Shown here in pieces: positions 43,235-51,089 of a stretch of DNA of 64,000 bases (the stretch's first letter is position 1; each line of letters begins with the position of its first letter). Source of the DNA: Thermoplasmata archaeon (GTDB lineage Archaea > Thermoplasmatota > Thermoplasmata > Lutacidiplasmatales > UBA184); assembly GCA_027314915.1 (NCBI GenBank), contig DAHUZZ010000002.1, positions 62,001 to 126,000 of the forward strand. Direction: 5' to 3'. The position numbers and the translations under genes were made by a program. The notes under the pieces are model-generated. The model ran no database searches. It was not told the DNA's origin and saw nothing but the letters and a program-made list of their open reading frames with translations.

Positions 43235-43930
43235 ATGAAAGCCCCATCTCGAACTTCGAGGAAGGGAAGCCTTGTGGCCTGTAACGTCACGACGGACGTC
43301 ATGGACGCCTTGCGAGAACGCGCCGAATTCGAGAACAAGAGCGTCCGAGCGCTGACGTCCTCAGTCCTAGAAGCCTGGTCGAAGCAGTTTCACGACGGCT
43401 TCGAGCGTTCGAACCGTACAGAATCTCAGCACGTGGAGAGTACTGCGAATAACGCCAATGAAGCATGGGACGTCATGATGAACGCCTTTCTTGACGCTTG
43501 GCGGAATCCAGGTGAGCGGTTCCGGGCTCTAATCGCCGACGGGGACACCCGGCTCCCGGAAGAACCTGAACAGAAGGCGAAGGTTCTCGCCAGAGAGTTC
43601 TGGTTGGTCGTGATCAGCCAGGTCGGCGAGGAAGACCTGGTCGCGTTTCGCTCGACGCCAGTGGGAGGCGTCCGGGACATACCGACCGAATTCGCAAGAA
43701 CGCTCATGGACGCCATAGCGCGTTTGAGGGAGACAGAGGCGTGGCGAGATCTGGTCGACGAAGGTCTCCTCGAGGAACAGCTAGGCCTCCCGGAGGAAGC
43801 CCCCGACTTGACCGGCCCTCGCGCTTCGCCGCTCACATCTCAATCGACGGTGACAAGAACGCCGTCGGATGAGGTTTGTTCGACTAGCCTGCCTTTTCGC
43901 CAGTGGCAACTCTATAACAATCTCGGGTAG
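43235..43930 (+). CDS. Ribbon-helix-helix-like protein, C-terminus altered by IS insertion
   Basis: The protein of about 231 aa has near its start CNVTTDVMDALRERAEFE and NKSVRALTSSVLEAWSKQ, a strand plus two helices as in ribbon-helix-helix DNA-binding proteins. The remainder is helical and acidic, of unknown role. The stop lies 47 bases inside the IS. Joining the sequence across one CTAG copy would end the protein at STRSS, so only about 13 foreign residues were added and function may survive. It may regulate the element. Confidence 0.55.
   Translation: MKAPSRTSRKGSLVACNVTTDVMDALRERAEFENKSVRALTSSVLEAWSKQFHDGFERSNRTESQHVESTANNANEAWDVMMNAFLDAWRNPGERFRALIADGDTRLPEEPEQKAKVLAREFWLVVISQVGEEDLVAFRSTPVGGVRDIPTEFARTLMDAIARLRETEAWRDLVDEGLLEEQLGLPEEAPDLTGPRASPLTSQSTVTRTPSDEVCSTSLPFRQWQLYNNLG
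43884..43903 (+). repeat. IS left terminal inverted repeat
   Basis: CTAGCCTGCCTTTTCGCCAG; it matches the reverse complement of 45939-45958 at all 20 positions. Confidence 0.9.
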
Positions 43931-44157
43931 CCCGGCCCCCCCTCCCCCACCGATTCACCTCGGTAGCGACTCCTCCCGTCCCCGATTCCAGGTTACGTGT
44001 TCTGCTTACTGACCCTCCGGCTGTACCGGGGCGATGCGCGCCTCGTCCCCCGCCGCAACCTTCCCCTTCCCTCGAGCACGCCACGAAACGTGTTCGTCCG
44101 GTGTCTCGCCGGTCCGTCGACCGGCAACTATTAGTAATAATGCGTGTATAACCACTT

Positions 44158-45918
44158 GTGCCGCTCCCCCGCGACCCCGTCGACTACTTCCTCCACCCCC
44201 GTGCGACCAACCATCGCCGCTACGAGGTCCTCCGGGCCTACTTCATCGACCGCCTCTCCACGGAGGAGATCGCCCGCCGCTTCGCGATGGTCCCGGGATC
44301 CGTACGGGTCCTCGCCACCCTCTTCCGCCAGGGGAAGGTCGGCGAGTTCTTCCGGGACACCGCCCCGCACAAGCGGGGGGGCGCCCTCTACGATGTCCCG
44401 CTCAAGGAAGCCATCCTCGACCTCCGCACCCAGCGCCTCTCCGTCTACGACATCGCCCGACGCCTGCGCCGCCTGAACCGCCCGGTCAGCCACCAGACGG
44501 TCTGGATGGTTCTCAAGGAGGCCGGGCACGAACGGCTCGCCAAGCGCTCCACCCGACAACGAGCGCTTCCCCCGAAGCTCCCGCTCCCCCACGCTGACAA
44601 GGACGGGGTGGCCCTCGCCCCCGGACGGGCGGTCCCCTGCCGTGCCCCTCTCCTCTTCCTCTTCGCTCCCTACCTGGAGCGCATCGACTTCGATACGCTC
44701 GTCCGGAAGGCGAGGTACCGCGACACCCCGCGCATCCACAACACCTCCTACCTGCGGGCCCTTCTGGCGCTCAAGCTCCTCGCGGTCCCCCGACGCAACC
44801 ATGTCATGCCCATCGCCGACGACCCCGGGCTCGGGCTCTGGGCGAGCCTGAACGTCCTCCCGAAGACCACCGCCCTCAGCGACTACGCCTACTTCCTTGG
44901 ACCCGCTCCGCACCGGGCCCTGCTACGTGGGGTGGTCCGGGCCCGGAGCGAGCTCGAGGCCTACCCCACGCGCTCGTTCAATCTGGACTTCCACCCCATC
45001 CGGCACTTCGGCGACCCCTCCGTCTCGCGCTTGGAGAAGGACTTCGTCACCCGACGTGGTCAGGCGGTGAACGTCGTGGTGAGCGCCTTCGGCCAAGAGT
45101 TGGGGAGCCGGGAGATGGTCTACGCCAAGGCCAACGTGCTCAAGGAGGAGAAGCCGGAGCAGGTGCTGGAGTTCGTGCGATTCTGGCGAGAGACGCGTGG
45201 GGAGGCCCCCCTCGAGCTCGCCTTCGATGCCCACATGACCACCCACGGGGTCCTCGCCGAGCTCGATCACCGAGGGATCACGTTCCTGACCGTGCGGGAG
45301 CGACGGCCCAAGGAGGTGGCCCGGGTCCTCGCGGTGCCTTCGGACCGATGGGAGAGCGTGAAGGTGGACATCGAGAGTCGCCTCTACCAGACCCCGAGGG
45401 TGCTCGACGAGGAGGTGGAGATCTCGGGGTATCCCGGGAGGATCCGGCAGATCGCGGCGATGGACTACGGGAAGGACAAGCCGACGTTCCTCTTGACCAA
45501 CGACCGGACCCGCAGGCCCGGGACGCTGCTGACGCGGTATGCGCGGCGAGCACTCATCGAGAACAACCTGGGGGAGCAGGTACACTTCTTCCACGTGGAT
45601 GCGCTCTCCAGCTCGGTCCGCATCAAGGTGGACTTGGACGTGGTGTTGAGCGTGGTGGCCTCGGGAGCGTACCGCTGGATGGCCCGGCAGCTCAAAGGGT
45701 TCGAGACGGCCACGGCGGCCACGATCTGGTCGCAGTTGCTGGACCGACGGGGAACGGTGGAACTCACCGACGACGAGGTGGTGGTGAAGGTCCGGCGTTA
45801 CAGTCGGGTCCCGGTCCTGCTGGAGTCGAAGGTCTCCCGGGATCCGACTCCCATCACATGGCTCGGGGGGCGGCGAGTCCGCCTCGAGATTACCCGAGGG
45901 GAAACTTACCCGGCCTGA
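44158..45918 (+). CDS. DDE transposase of the IS
   Basis: The 586-aa protein has an N-terminal helix-turn-helix region (LSTEEIARRFAMVPGSVRVL and LSVYDIARRLRRLNRPVS, two HTH-like units in residues 35-125). An RNase H-fold core follows with candidate catalytic Asp in FNLDFHPIRHFGD, Asp in LELAFDAHMTTHG and Glu in RALIENNLGEQVHF. The DDE layout with a beta-rich insert before the Glu resembles IS4/IS1634-type enzymes, but the family is not fixed. The GTG start has ATTAGTAATAA centred about 26 bp upstream. Confidence 0.85.
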   Translation: MPLPRDPVDYFLHPRATNHRRYEVLRAYFIDRLSTEEIARRFAMVPGSVRVLATLFRQGKVGEFFRDTAPHKRGGALYDVPLKEAILDLRTQRLSVYDIARRLRRLNRPVSHQTVWMVLKEAGHERLAKRSTRQRALPPKLPLPHADKDGVALAPGRAVPCRAPLLFLFAPYLERIDFDTLVRKARYRDTPRIHNTSYLRALLALKLLAVPRRNHVMPIADDPGLGLWASLNVLPKTTALSDYAYFLGPAPHRALLRGVVRARSELEAYPTRSFNLDFHPIRHFGDPSVSRLEKDFVTRRGQAVNVVVSAFGQELGSREMVYAKANVLKEEKPEQVLEFVRFWRETRGEAPLELAFDAHMTTHGVLAELDHRGITFLTVRERRPKEVARVLAVPSDRWESVKVDIESRLYQTPRVLDEEVEISGYPGRIRQIAAMDYGKDKPTFLLTNDRTRRPGTLLTRYARRALIENNLGEQVHFFHVDALSSSVRIKVDLDVVLSVVASGAYRWMARQLKGFETATAATIWSQLLDRRGTVELTDDEVVVKVRRYSRVPVLLESKVSRDPTPITWLGGRRVRLEITRGETYPA

Positions 45919-45938
45919 GGACAGTTATCCAAGAACGG

Positions 45939-45958
45939 CTGGCGAAAAGGCAGGCTAG
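45939..45958 (-). repeat. IS right terminal inverted repeat
   Basis: CTGGCGAAAAGGCAGGCTAG; the perfect mirror of the left repeat. Confidence 0.9.
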
Positions 45959-46179
45959 GTCATCCTAGCACTATTTCCTCGAGTGAGCGCCGGACGGCGC
46001 AGGCGAAATCTCAGGCTTTGCGGCTGCCAGGACGCGTCCGGAAGCGTTGGGCGAGAGATTGGACTGAGTAGTCGTGGAGCAGTATCGGTGTGCTCAGGGA
46101 CGTTCTGGAGCGAGCCTGATGCGCGCCTGATGCGTGTGGAGAAGCAGTTCGGGCGCAAACCGGCGGCTTAGACCGGACT

Positions 46180-46198
46180 CCGCTCGGGTACCGAGCGG
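46180..46198. terminator. Perfect hairpin between convergent reading frames
   Basis: CCGCTCGG-GTA-CCGAGCGG forms an 8-bp stem with a 3-nt loop, 6 bp from the stop of the minus-strand ATPase gene. The 220 bp between the IS and this hairpin hold no convincing gene (a 62-codon plus-strand frame at 45983-46171 is possible but has no support). Confidence 0.45.
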
Positions 46199-46203
46199 GC
46201 CCG

Positions 46204-47268
46204 CTAGTCCAGCTCGACGCCCGCTTTGTATTGCATCCACGGCGTCAAGCCGTTGACCTCTTCGATGTCTGCCTGAACGACCTTCCGCCGGCCGTTCTTT
46301 AACGCGCATGCACAAAGAAAGATGCGCGCGTTGACGGCGGCTCGGTCGTCCGGCGCGTCCTTGAACAGGACGAGTTGGTTGAGGTCGTCAGGGGTCAGTT
46401 CGACCTCAGTCCGGTACCTCATTTGGGGAAGGGCTACCGGAACAATTGGGGCTCGACGCGCTATGGCATCCTTGTTGCGCGACCTTCGTCCCAGACTGGG
46501 AGCGAAGTTGAACGGAATGAACCGGCCGAGCAACCCGAGGTCTTCTAGCTGAGACTTGTGATTCGCGAAGCGCTTGTCGGTGATTCCCCCGAGCACGCCC
46601 GCCTTGATTGTTCCGAAAGGGAAGGCTTCCCCCTTCATCGTCTGGGTGCGCTCGCTCGAGCCATTGCGCTGCGTGAACTCAAGGTTCTCGACGCTGATGC
46701 GCAAGTTGTACGACTGGAACCCTTCGTGCCCCTCGTCGGTCAGGCCGAGGAAGAAGGACTGTACGTCTTCCGAGGGTCCCTTCGCGCCGTGGAAGAGACC
46801 CCCGAGGTCCGAAACGATGATGTGCGTCGTCGCCTTCCCTTCGACGGCGCGCCGAGCGATGTGGGTCAGGACCCCGTATCGTGTGAAGTGATTCAGCCGC
46901 GACCACGATGTACTGGACCCAAACCGCCCCAATGTGTACGACTTGGAGCTCGATGGGGGCCCTACAATCAGTCCGGAAAGCGGCTTTTCCTCCGCCAAGA
47001 ATCCTGACGTGAGGGTGATGCCGATGAAGTCAACCAGCGCGTCATCCAGATCACACACACACACTACTTTTGCAGAAGTGGTACGTGTGGTACTACCGGC
47101 TCCTGAAAAAGTAGTGTGAGCGACGGGTGACCTAGCGCCCGACGGCGCTCCGGCAGTCAGGCACCCGGGACATGCGAACCGGAGGTTCCCATGTTCGCAG
47201 GCATTCTGGTTGAACAGCTGTTCAAGGATCTCGTCTTCCACATCCGGGTCGGGTGAATCAACCGGCAT
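46204..47268 (-). CDS. P-loop ATPase with N-terminal zinc motif, putative replication/maintenance protein
   Basis: The 354-aa protein has an N-terminal CEHGNLRFACPGC (CxxH...CxxC, near residue 24) and then a Walker A-like VGPPSSSKSYTL near residue 98. A Walker B candidate THIIVSDLGGL lies about 45 residues later. The later region, with GLLGRFIPFNF and KDAPDDRAAVNARIF, is AAA+-like. Its ATG shares one base with the stop of the upstream zinc-ribbon gene (TGATG), so the two are coupled. Position in the element suggests a helicase or initiator role; this is inference. Confidence 0.6.
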   Translation of the reverse strand: MPVDSPDPDVEDEILEQLFNQNACEHGNLRFACPGCLTAGAPSGARSPVAHTTFSGAGSTTRTTSAKVVCVCDLDDALVDFIGITLTSGFLAEEKPLSGLIVGPPSSSKSYTLGRFGSSTSWSRLNHFTRYGVLTHIARRAVEGKATTHIIVSDLGGLFHGAKGPSEDVQSFFLGLTDEGHEGFQSYNLRISVENLEFTQRNGSSERTQTMKGEAFPFGTIKAGVLGGITDKRFANHKSQLEDLGLLGRFIPFNFAPSLGRRSRNKDAIARRAPIVPVALPQMRYRTEVELTPDDLNQLVLFKDAPDDRAAVNARIFLCACALKNGRRKVVQADIEEVNGLTPWMQYKAGVELD

Positions 47269-47753
47269 CAAACGTACGCCTCCTTCGACTGGGAGCTCCC
47301 GCACTCCGCACACTCGTCTCGGCCGGGGGTCGCACTGTGACCGCATCGCGAGCAGAACACCGAACCAACCCGGCAGGTGCTCCCCGACGCCAGCGCCCAG
47401 TGCACCGCTACCGGGTCGCTGCACCATCGAAGTTTATTGCCGCAGTTCTCGCAACGGTCACTCACTTGGACGCCCTCCCGGTTCACCTCGACCCGGTGGA
47501 ACCGGTGCTCACTCCGGCAGATCTCTTCGGTGATTTCGTTCCAGATGTAGCGCTGGTACGTCTCTGGGTAGCTCTCGAAGATGAAGTCAACAAGAACTTC
47601 GCGTTCTGTCCTCGTCCACTCGCGGGCGGGGCCGGGCTTCTCAAAAATCATGGGCTCCGGAAATCGTTCAAAGTTGTGAGCCGGCACAACCGGCGCGTTA
47701 CTCGGTCTATCTTCCACGACCCCGTTCGGTCCCTCGTTTCCTTCGTTTGTCAT
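47268..47753 (-). CDS. Zinc-ribbon protein of the element (161 aa)
   Basis: The N-terminal half is acidic and helical (TRTEREVLVDFIFESYPETY). The C-terminal half has CENCGNKLRWC, then FCSRCGHSATPGRDECAECG, a double zinc-ribbon layout with two CxxC pairs. The ATG at 47753 is preceded by GAGG; TATA-like GGGTATAGC lies near 47773-47781. It is coupled to the ATPase by TGATG and may load it on DNA. No family is recognised. Confidence 0.55.
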   Translation of the reverse strand: MTNEGNEGPNGVVEDRPSNAPVVPAHNFERFPEPMIFEKPGPAREWTRTEREVLVDFIFESYPETYQRYIWNEITEEICRSEHRFHRVEVNREGVQVSDRCENCGNKLRWCSDPVAVHWALASGSTCRVGSVFCSRCGHSATPGRDECAECGSSQSKEAYV

Positions 47754-47863
47754 TTTTCCTCGTCGGCGCTCTGCTATACCCGTCGCACACGCACACTTAA
47801 GGGGTTGGGAACCGGAGGTTTCGTGATTCATCAACCTCAAGACTCTCGGCCTTGAGTTTGGCA

Positions 47864-47871
47864 TTTATATT
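47864..47871 (+). promoter_or_regulatory. TATA box of the integrase
   Basis: TTTATATT is centred about 31 bp before the ATG at 47899, giving a leader of a few bases. Confidence 0.55.
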
Positions 47872-47898
47872 CACGCTGCCATTCGTTTTCGACCGCGA

Positions 47899-48996
47899 AT
47901 GAGAGACCCTACGACGCCCCGGGACGGGGCACTTGGAACCATTTCGAGCCAGTCATCGCCGTCTATTCTCGACGAGGAACCGGACCGTGTCAACGCGTTC
48001 AGACTCGGCCCGGGCACCGTCGTGACTGACGATAATCCGGCGCTCCGGGACGGAGCGGTAGTTCAAGAGCCACCTCGGACTATGTCCCAACCGGAGGACA
48101 TGACCACCCGCGTAGGGTGGTGGACGGAGCTGGGGCAGAGATGGTTGGAAGAGAGGCGAGCGCATGGCAAGTACCTCGGGAGAATCGGCAACGAAGCAGT
48201 CCGGTTCTTCGGGAAGTGCGGCGGATGGACCGGCGTGACACCGCAACGGGTTACGGTCAAGGAGCTATGGGTCATCATCGGTCACCTCGGGCCGGCACCC
48301 AAGACGAAAAGAACGTATCTCGCGCTGCTCGGTTCGTTCCTGAGCAGCCTAGACAACTGGGTCGTTCAGAAGTCAAAGATACGCCGCGAGTTTCCGAACA
48401 GAGCCGTCAACACCCCCGTAGCCGACTCCGAGGAGTGGGAACGAGTGCTGAGCAAAGCCGTGGGTCAGGAACGGGTCATCGTGGCCTTCCTGTGGCCGCG
48501 CCGAGGAGTGGAAGTCATCCGAGCCCGGGTCAAGGATGTCCACCTCGAACAGGGCGCGATGGATGTCCGGCAGAAGGGCGGTGCGGGCAACGTGACCGAT
48601 ACGGAAGTGCCGATGACTCAGACGCTGATACGCGAACTGACGTGGTACCTGCCTCTCCGGGAGCAATGGGCCCAGCAGGCGGAGACCGACACGGGACATC
48701 TCATCTGCCGATGGAAGGGCAAGTCCCTAGTCGGCGTGTCGAAGGGCTTCCTAGACAGACGGCTCAAGGAGGCCGGCGACCGGGCGGGCGTCCATCGTCC
48801 GGCTCACGCATTCCGGCGCGGTGGACTAGTCACCGTGATGGAGCGCGGGGGGTCAATCGAAGATGCTCAAGGGGCCGGCTTGCACTCGGATATCGGTTCG
48901 ACGGCCGGCTATGTCAAGACACTCTTGGAGAAGCGCCGTCGAAAATCGGCGATAAAGTACCTGGACCCACCCGAAGCACCCGAGGCGACAGCGTAA
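47899..48996 (+). CDS. int: Tyrosine recombinase (integrase)
   Basis: The 365-aa protein has a core-binding domain at about residues 72-160 (WWTELGQRWLEERRAHGKY...). The catalytic domain carries Arg in LWPRRGVEVI, Lys in RQKGGAGN, HxxR in HAFRRGG, His in AGLHSDIGS and Tyr in TAGYVK, so the full R-K-H-R-H-Y set is present. It joins the att sites in tRNA-Arg. The last codons and TAA lie 25 bp from the tRNA, and the GTAAAG formed at its stop is at -27 of the tRNA. Confidence 0.9.
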   Translation: MRDPTTPRDGALGTISSQSSPSILDEEPDRVNAFRLGPGTVVTDDNPALRDGAVVQEPPRTMSQPEDMTTRVGWWTELGQRWLEERRAHGKYLGRIGNEAVRFFGKCGGWTGVTPQRVTVKELWVIIGHLGPAPKTKRTYLALLGSFLSSLDNWVVQKSKIRREFPNRAVNTPVADSEEWERVLSKAVGQERVIVAFLWPRRGVEVIRARVKDVHLEQGAMDVRQKGGAGNVTDTEVPMTQTLIRELTWYLPLREQWAQQAETDTGHLICRWKGKSLVGVSKGFLDRRLKEAGDRAGVHRPAHAFRRGGLVTVMERGGSIEDAQGAGLHSDIGSTAGYVKTLLEKRRRKSAIKYLDPPEAPEATA

Positions 48997-49020
48997 AGTG
49001 CCTCCCAACAGGAATTCCCT

Positions 49021-49042
49021 GGGGCGCGTAGCCTAGTCTGGA
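49021..49042 (+). repeat. attR: 22-bp repeat within the intact tRNA-Arg
   Basis: Identical to 36343-36364. It covers G49021 and the first 21 bases of tRNA-Arg, through the acceptor stem and into the D-loop. Confidence 0.85.
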
Positions 49043-49096
49043 TAGGGCACCGGGTTCCTAACCCGGCGGTCGAGGGTTCAAATCCCTCCGCGCCCG
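49022..49096 (+). tRNA. tRNA-Arg(CCT), integration target
   Basis: The acceptor GGGCGCG pairs with CGCGCCC (49089-49095), with discriminator G49096. The anticodon arm is CCGGG-TTCCTAA-CCCGG with anticodon CCT, and the T arm is GAGGG-TTCAAAT-CCCTC. All stems are intact and there is no intron. The element inserted at its 5' side, so its first 21 bases and its promoter now come from the element. Confidence 0.95.
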
Positions 49097-49506
49097 TTGA
49101 CTTCCGAACCTGCCGATGACCCGGAGCCCTCGCCTAACCAGGGTTCGTTGGGGTGAGCTATCGCTCGCCGGGGCGGGCCCGGTGGCGTGACCCCGATCCC
49201 GGCCTCGGCGGCGGACCCCCATCCCCGCTCCCGGACGGACGGTGGCGGCGCGCCGAGAGTCTACGTAGTGAGGGCCGGTTTTCGGCACGGAGGGCGGGCC
49301 CGAGCGGCGCGTGCCCAGGACCCTCGTGGTCTCCGCCGTCACGGGTCGGCCAGGCGGCGCGTCGGCCCGGTATCTTCTTCGGGCCGGCCCCTGCGTGAAA
49401 GGCCGGCCCCATCCACCTTCGAACGTCCCCCACATCCAGCTCCGGGGGGTCGAGCCGATCCTCGGGGACCTCCGCGAGCCGTCCACGCATCCCACATCTC
49501 AGGGGG
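49097..49506. other. 410 bp without a supported gene; contains a strong hairpin
   Basis: No frame is convincing. GGGCCGGCC (49381-49389) and GGCCGGCCC (49401-49409) form a perfect 9-bp stem with an 11-nt loop, a possible transcript end for tRNA-Arg or a small RNA element. Confidence 0.4.
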
Positions 49507-49830
49507 GTGGACGGGTTCCACCTCGTGACGGATTTCCCCGGCCCTCCCCGGGCGACGGACGATCCCCGCGCGTGGGTCGCGGTCGAGCTTCGTCAACGGT
49601 GGGGGGCGGTCCCGGCGGCGCAGGCCGCCGGGGTGTCGAACACCCTCGTGACTCCGTATCGCTCTCCGCCCAGCGAAACGGTCGTCCGTTCCACGCCGCC
49701 ACGGCGCTCTTCGAGAGCGTCGCGCGGTCCCTCGGCCTGCCGAACTCGGTGACCCGTCCTCCGTACTTCGGAGACGTCTGGCGCAGCCCGAAGCGTGGGG
49801 GCTTGACGGGCCGACAGGGGCGCTGGCCCG
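49507..49830 (+). pseudogene. Frameshifted reading frame of unknown function
   Basis: From a GTG at 49507, one frame reads protein-like with high G+C at third positions (DGFHLVTDFPG, DDPRAWVAVELRQRWG, TLVTPYRS) to about 49670. The same character then continues in another frame (GRPFHAATALFESVARSLGLP, PPYFGDVWRSPK) to about 49810. One indel would join them. It is probably a broken gene just outside the element; no family is recognised. Confidence 0.35.
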
Positions 49831-49999
49831 ACCGGGGCCGCGTCCCCCGATCCGGGTCACGGGATCCGGTACCCCTCCGGGTCTCGGCCGACCGCTCCCG
49901 GCACCCGCGGGCGCCCAGCGAAGCTTCGGTCCTCGCGCCCTTCGGCGCGCGGTGGGCGCACGGGCCGCCAGGGCCCGCGGGCGACCGCGACGGACCAGA

Positions 50000-50920
50000 T
50001 CAGAGGTACTTCTGGTCCCGGGGGCAGTACCAGCGGGTGTACTGGGCGATCCAGCTCGCCGGCTGTCCGCAGGTGGGGCAGACGGGCGCCGCCATGGGAG
50101 GCGCCATCGGGGGCGGTGGGGTCATGCCCGGCGGGGCCATCGCGCCCGCGTAGGCGGGCGGGGCGTAGCCCATCCCCATCGCCGCATCGCTGGGAGGCAC
50201 CCATCCCGAGCTGAGCTTGGAGGAGGCCTTGCTGTAGCCCACGAGGAGCAGGATGTATCCGACGATGGAAACGTAGGGGATGATGGTCAGGATCGAGCCG
50301 ACCTTGACGGTCGACTCCTCGTAGCGGGACCCCGCGCGCCAGTTGCCGAGGACGAGCCCGATGACCCCGACGAGGGCGAGGAGGGAGCCGATCCCGAAGA
50401 GCGCGATGGCGCCCAGGATCGCGCTCAGGGCAAGGGCCCCGCTCGAACCCCCGATGGCCGAGTTGACCGCCGACAGCACGCCGCCGATGAGGATCAGGAC
50501 CCCGATGGCCATCATCGCGAAGCCGACCAGACCGACGATCATGAGCGCCGTCGGGGCGCCGAAGTCGGGGGCTCCGCGCCGAATGGTGCGGAAGCCGAGG
50601 TAGAAGAAGATGAATCCCACGACGCCGAGGACGAGGCCCCCCGCGAGGAGGCCGATGGCGGCGTACACCGTGGTCGGCGTGATCCAGCTCGGGATGGAGG
50701 CCCCCACCGCCCGGCCCGCCGCGAGGTTGCTCGCGGTGTTCTGGAGGGCCAGGTAGATGAGGTAGAAGATGGCGAACCCGAACCAGAACATCGCCTGGAC
50801 GAGCACCCCGAGCAGCGCGGCCACCTTGAGGTGGCTGACTCCATCCCGGTCGGAGGGTCGGCTGACGCTCGGGTTCGGCGGGATCATGGTCGCTGGGCCC
50901 GGCACGGTCGGCGGATAGGC
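50000..50920 (-). CDS. DUF973-like membrane protein with C-terminal zinc ribbon
   Basis: The protein of about 306 aa has six to seven hydrophobic segments spread over residues 35-225, a Pro/Met/Ala-rich linker, and a C-terminal CPTCGQPASWIAQY with WYCPRDQKY, a single-ribbon metal site (one CxxC, then a third Cys). The plan matches archaeal DUF973-type proteins. The ATG at 50920 is chosen over 50932 because GATATAG (50947-50953) lies about 30 bp upstream. Role unknown. Confidence 0.65.
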   Translation of the reverse strand, partial: AYPPTVPGPATMIPPNPSVSRPSDRDGVSHLKVAALLGVLVQAMFWFGFAIFYLIYLALQNTASNLAAGRAVGASIPSWITPTTVYAAIGLLAGGLVLGVVGFIFFYLGFRTIRRGAPDFGAPTALMIVGLVGFAMMAIGVLILIGGVLSAVNSAIGGSSGALALSAILGAIALFGIGSLLALVGVIGLVLGNWRAGSRYEESTVKVGSILTIIPYVSIVGYILLLVGYSKASSKLSSGWVPPSDAAMGMGYAPPAYAGAMAPPGMTPPPPMAPPMAAPVCPTCGQPASWIAQYTRWYCPRDQKYL

Positions 50921-51089
50921 CATGGGAATCATCCGGTCGCTCCCGGGATATAGACGTCACTCCGGCAGGGAATCGCAGGTCTCCGTCGGCCGGAGGGCCC
51001 CGGTCTCCACCGGGCCGGCTCCCGGTCCGCCCGCGGCCCGCAGCGTCCCGGCCGGCGATCGGAGCGGCGCTCCGCGAACGGGCCCCGGT

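Larger units (their letters stand above)
43884..45958 (+). mobile_element. Complete insertion sequence, about 2.07 kb
   Basis: Perfect 20-bp terminal inverted repeats lie at 43884-43903 (CTAGCCTGCCTTTTCGCCAG) and 45939-45958 in reverse orientation. They flank one transposase gene. Both outer ends read CTAG, which is itself palindromic, so a 4-bp CTAG target duplication is possible. If so, the IS proper is 43888-45954. Intact ends and an intact gene suggest recent activity. Confidence 0.85.
36343..49042 (+). mobile_element. Integrated element in the 5' end of tRNA-Arg, about 12.7 kb
   Basis: Identical 22-bp repeats bound it: 36343-36364 on the left and 49021-49042 on the right, the latter being the first 21 bases of tRNA-Arg plus one. 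A complete tyrosine recombinase gene ends 25 bp before the right repeat. Content: a Kelch operon, an ISL3 relic, a ribbon-helix-helix protein, a full IS, a P-loop ATPase plus zinc-ribbon pair, and the integrase. Composition is clearly more A+T-rich than the flanks, above all in the Kelch genes. No structural virus genes are recognised, so a plasmid-like or cargo element is as likely as a provirus. Confidence 0.85.

Noticed and set aside
43930..44157. Region between the RHH stop and the transposase start
   Set aside because: Considered as a second small IS gene, but only the IS leader with inverted repeat and TATA-like box is visible.
45983..46171. Small plus-strand frame between the IS and the ATPase gene
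   Set aside because: 62 codons with many Arg and Gly, no start support and no recognisable motif; left as a gap.
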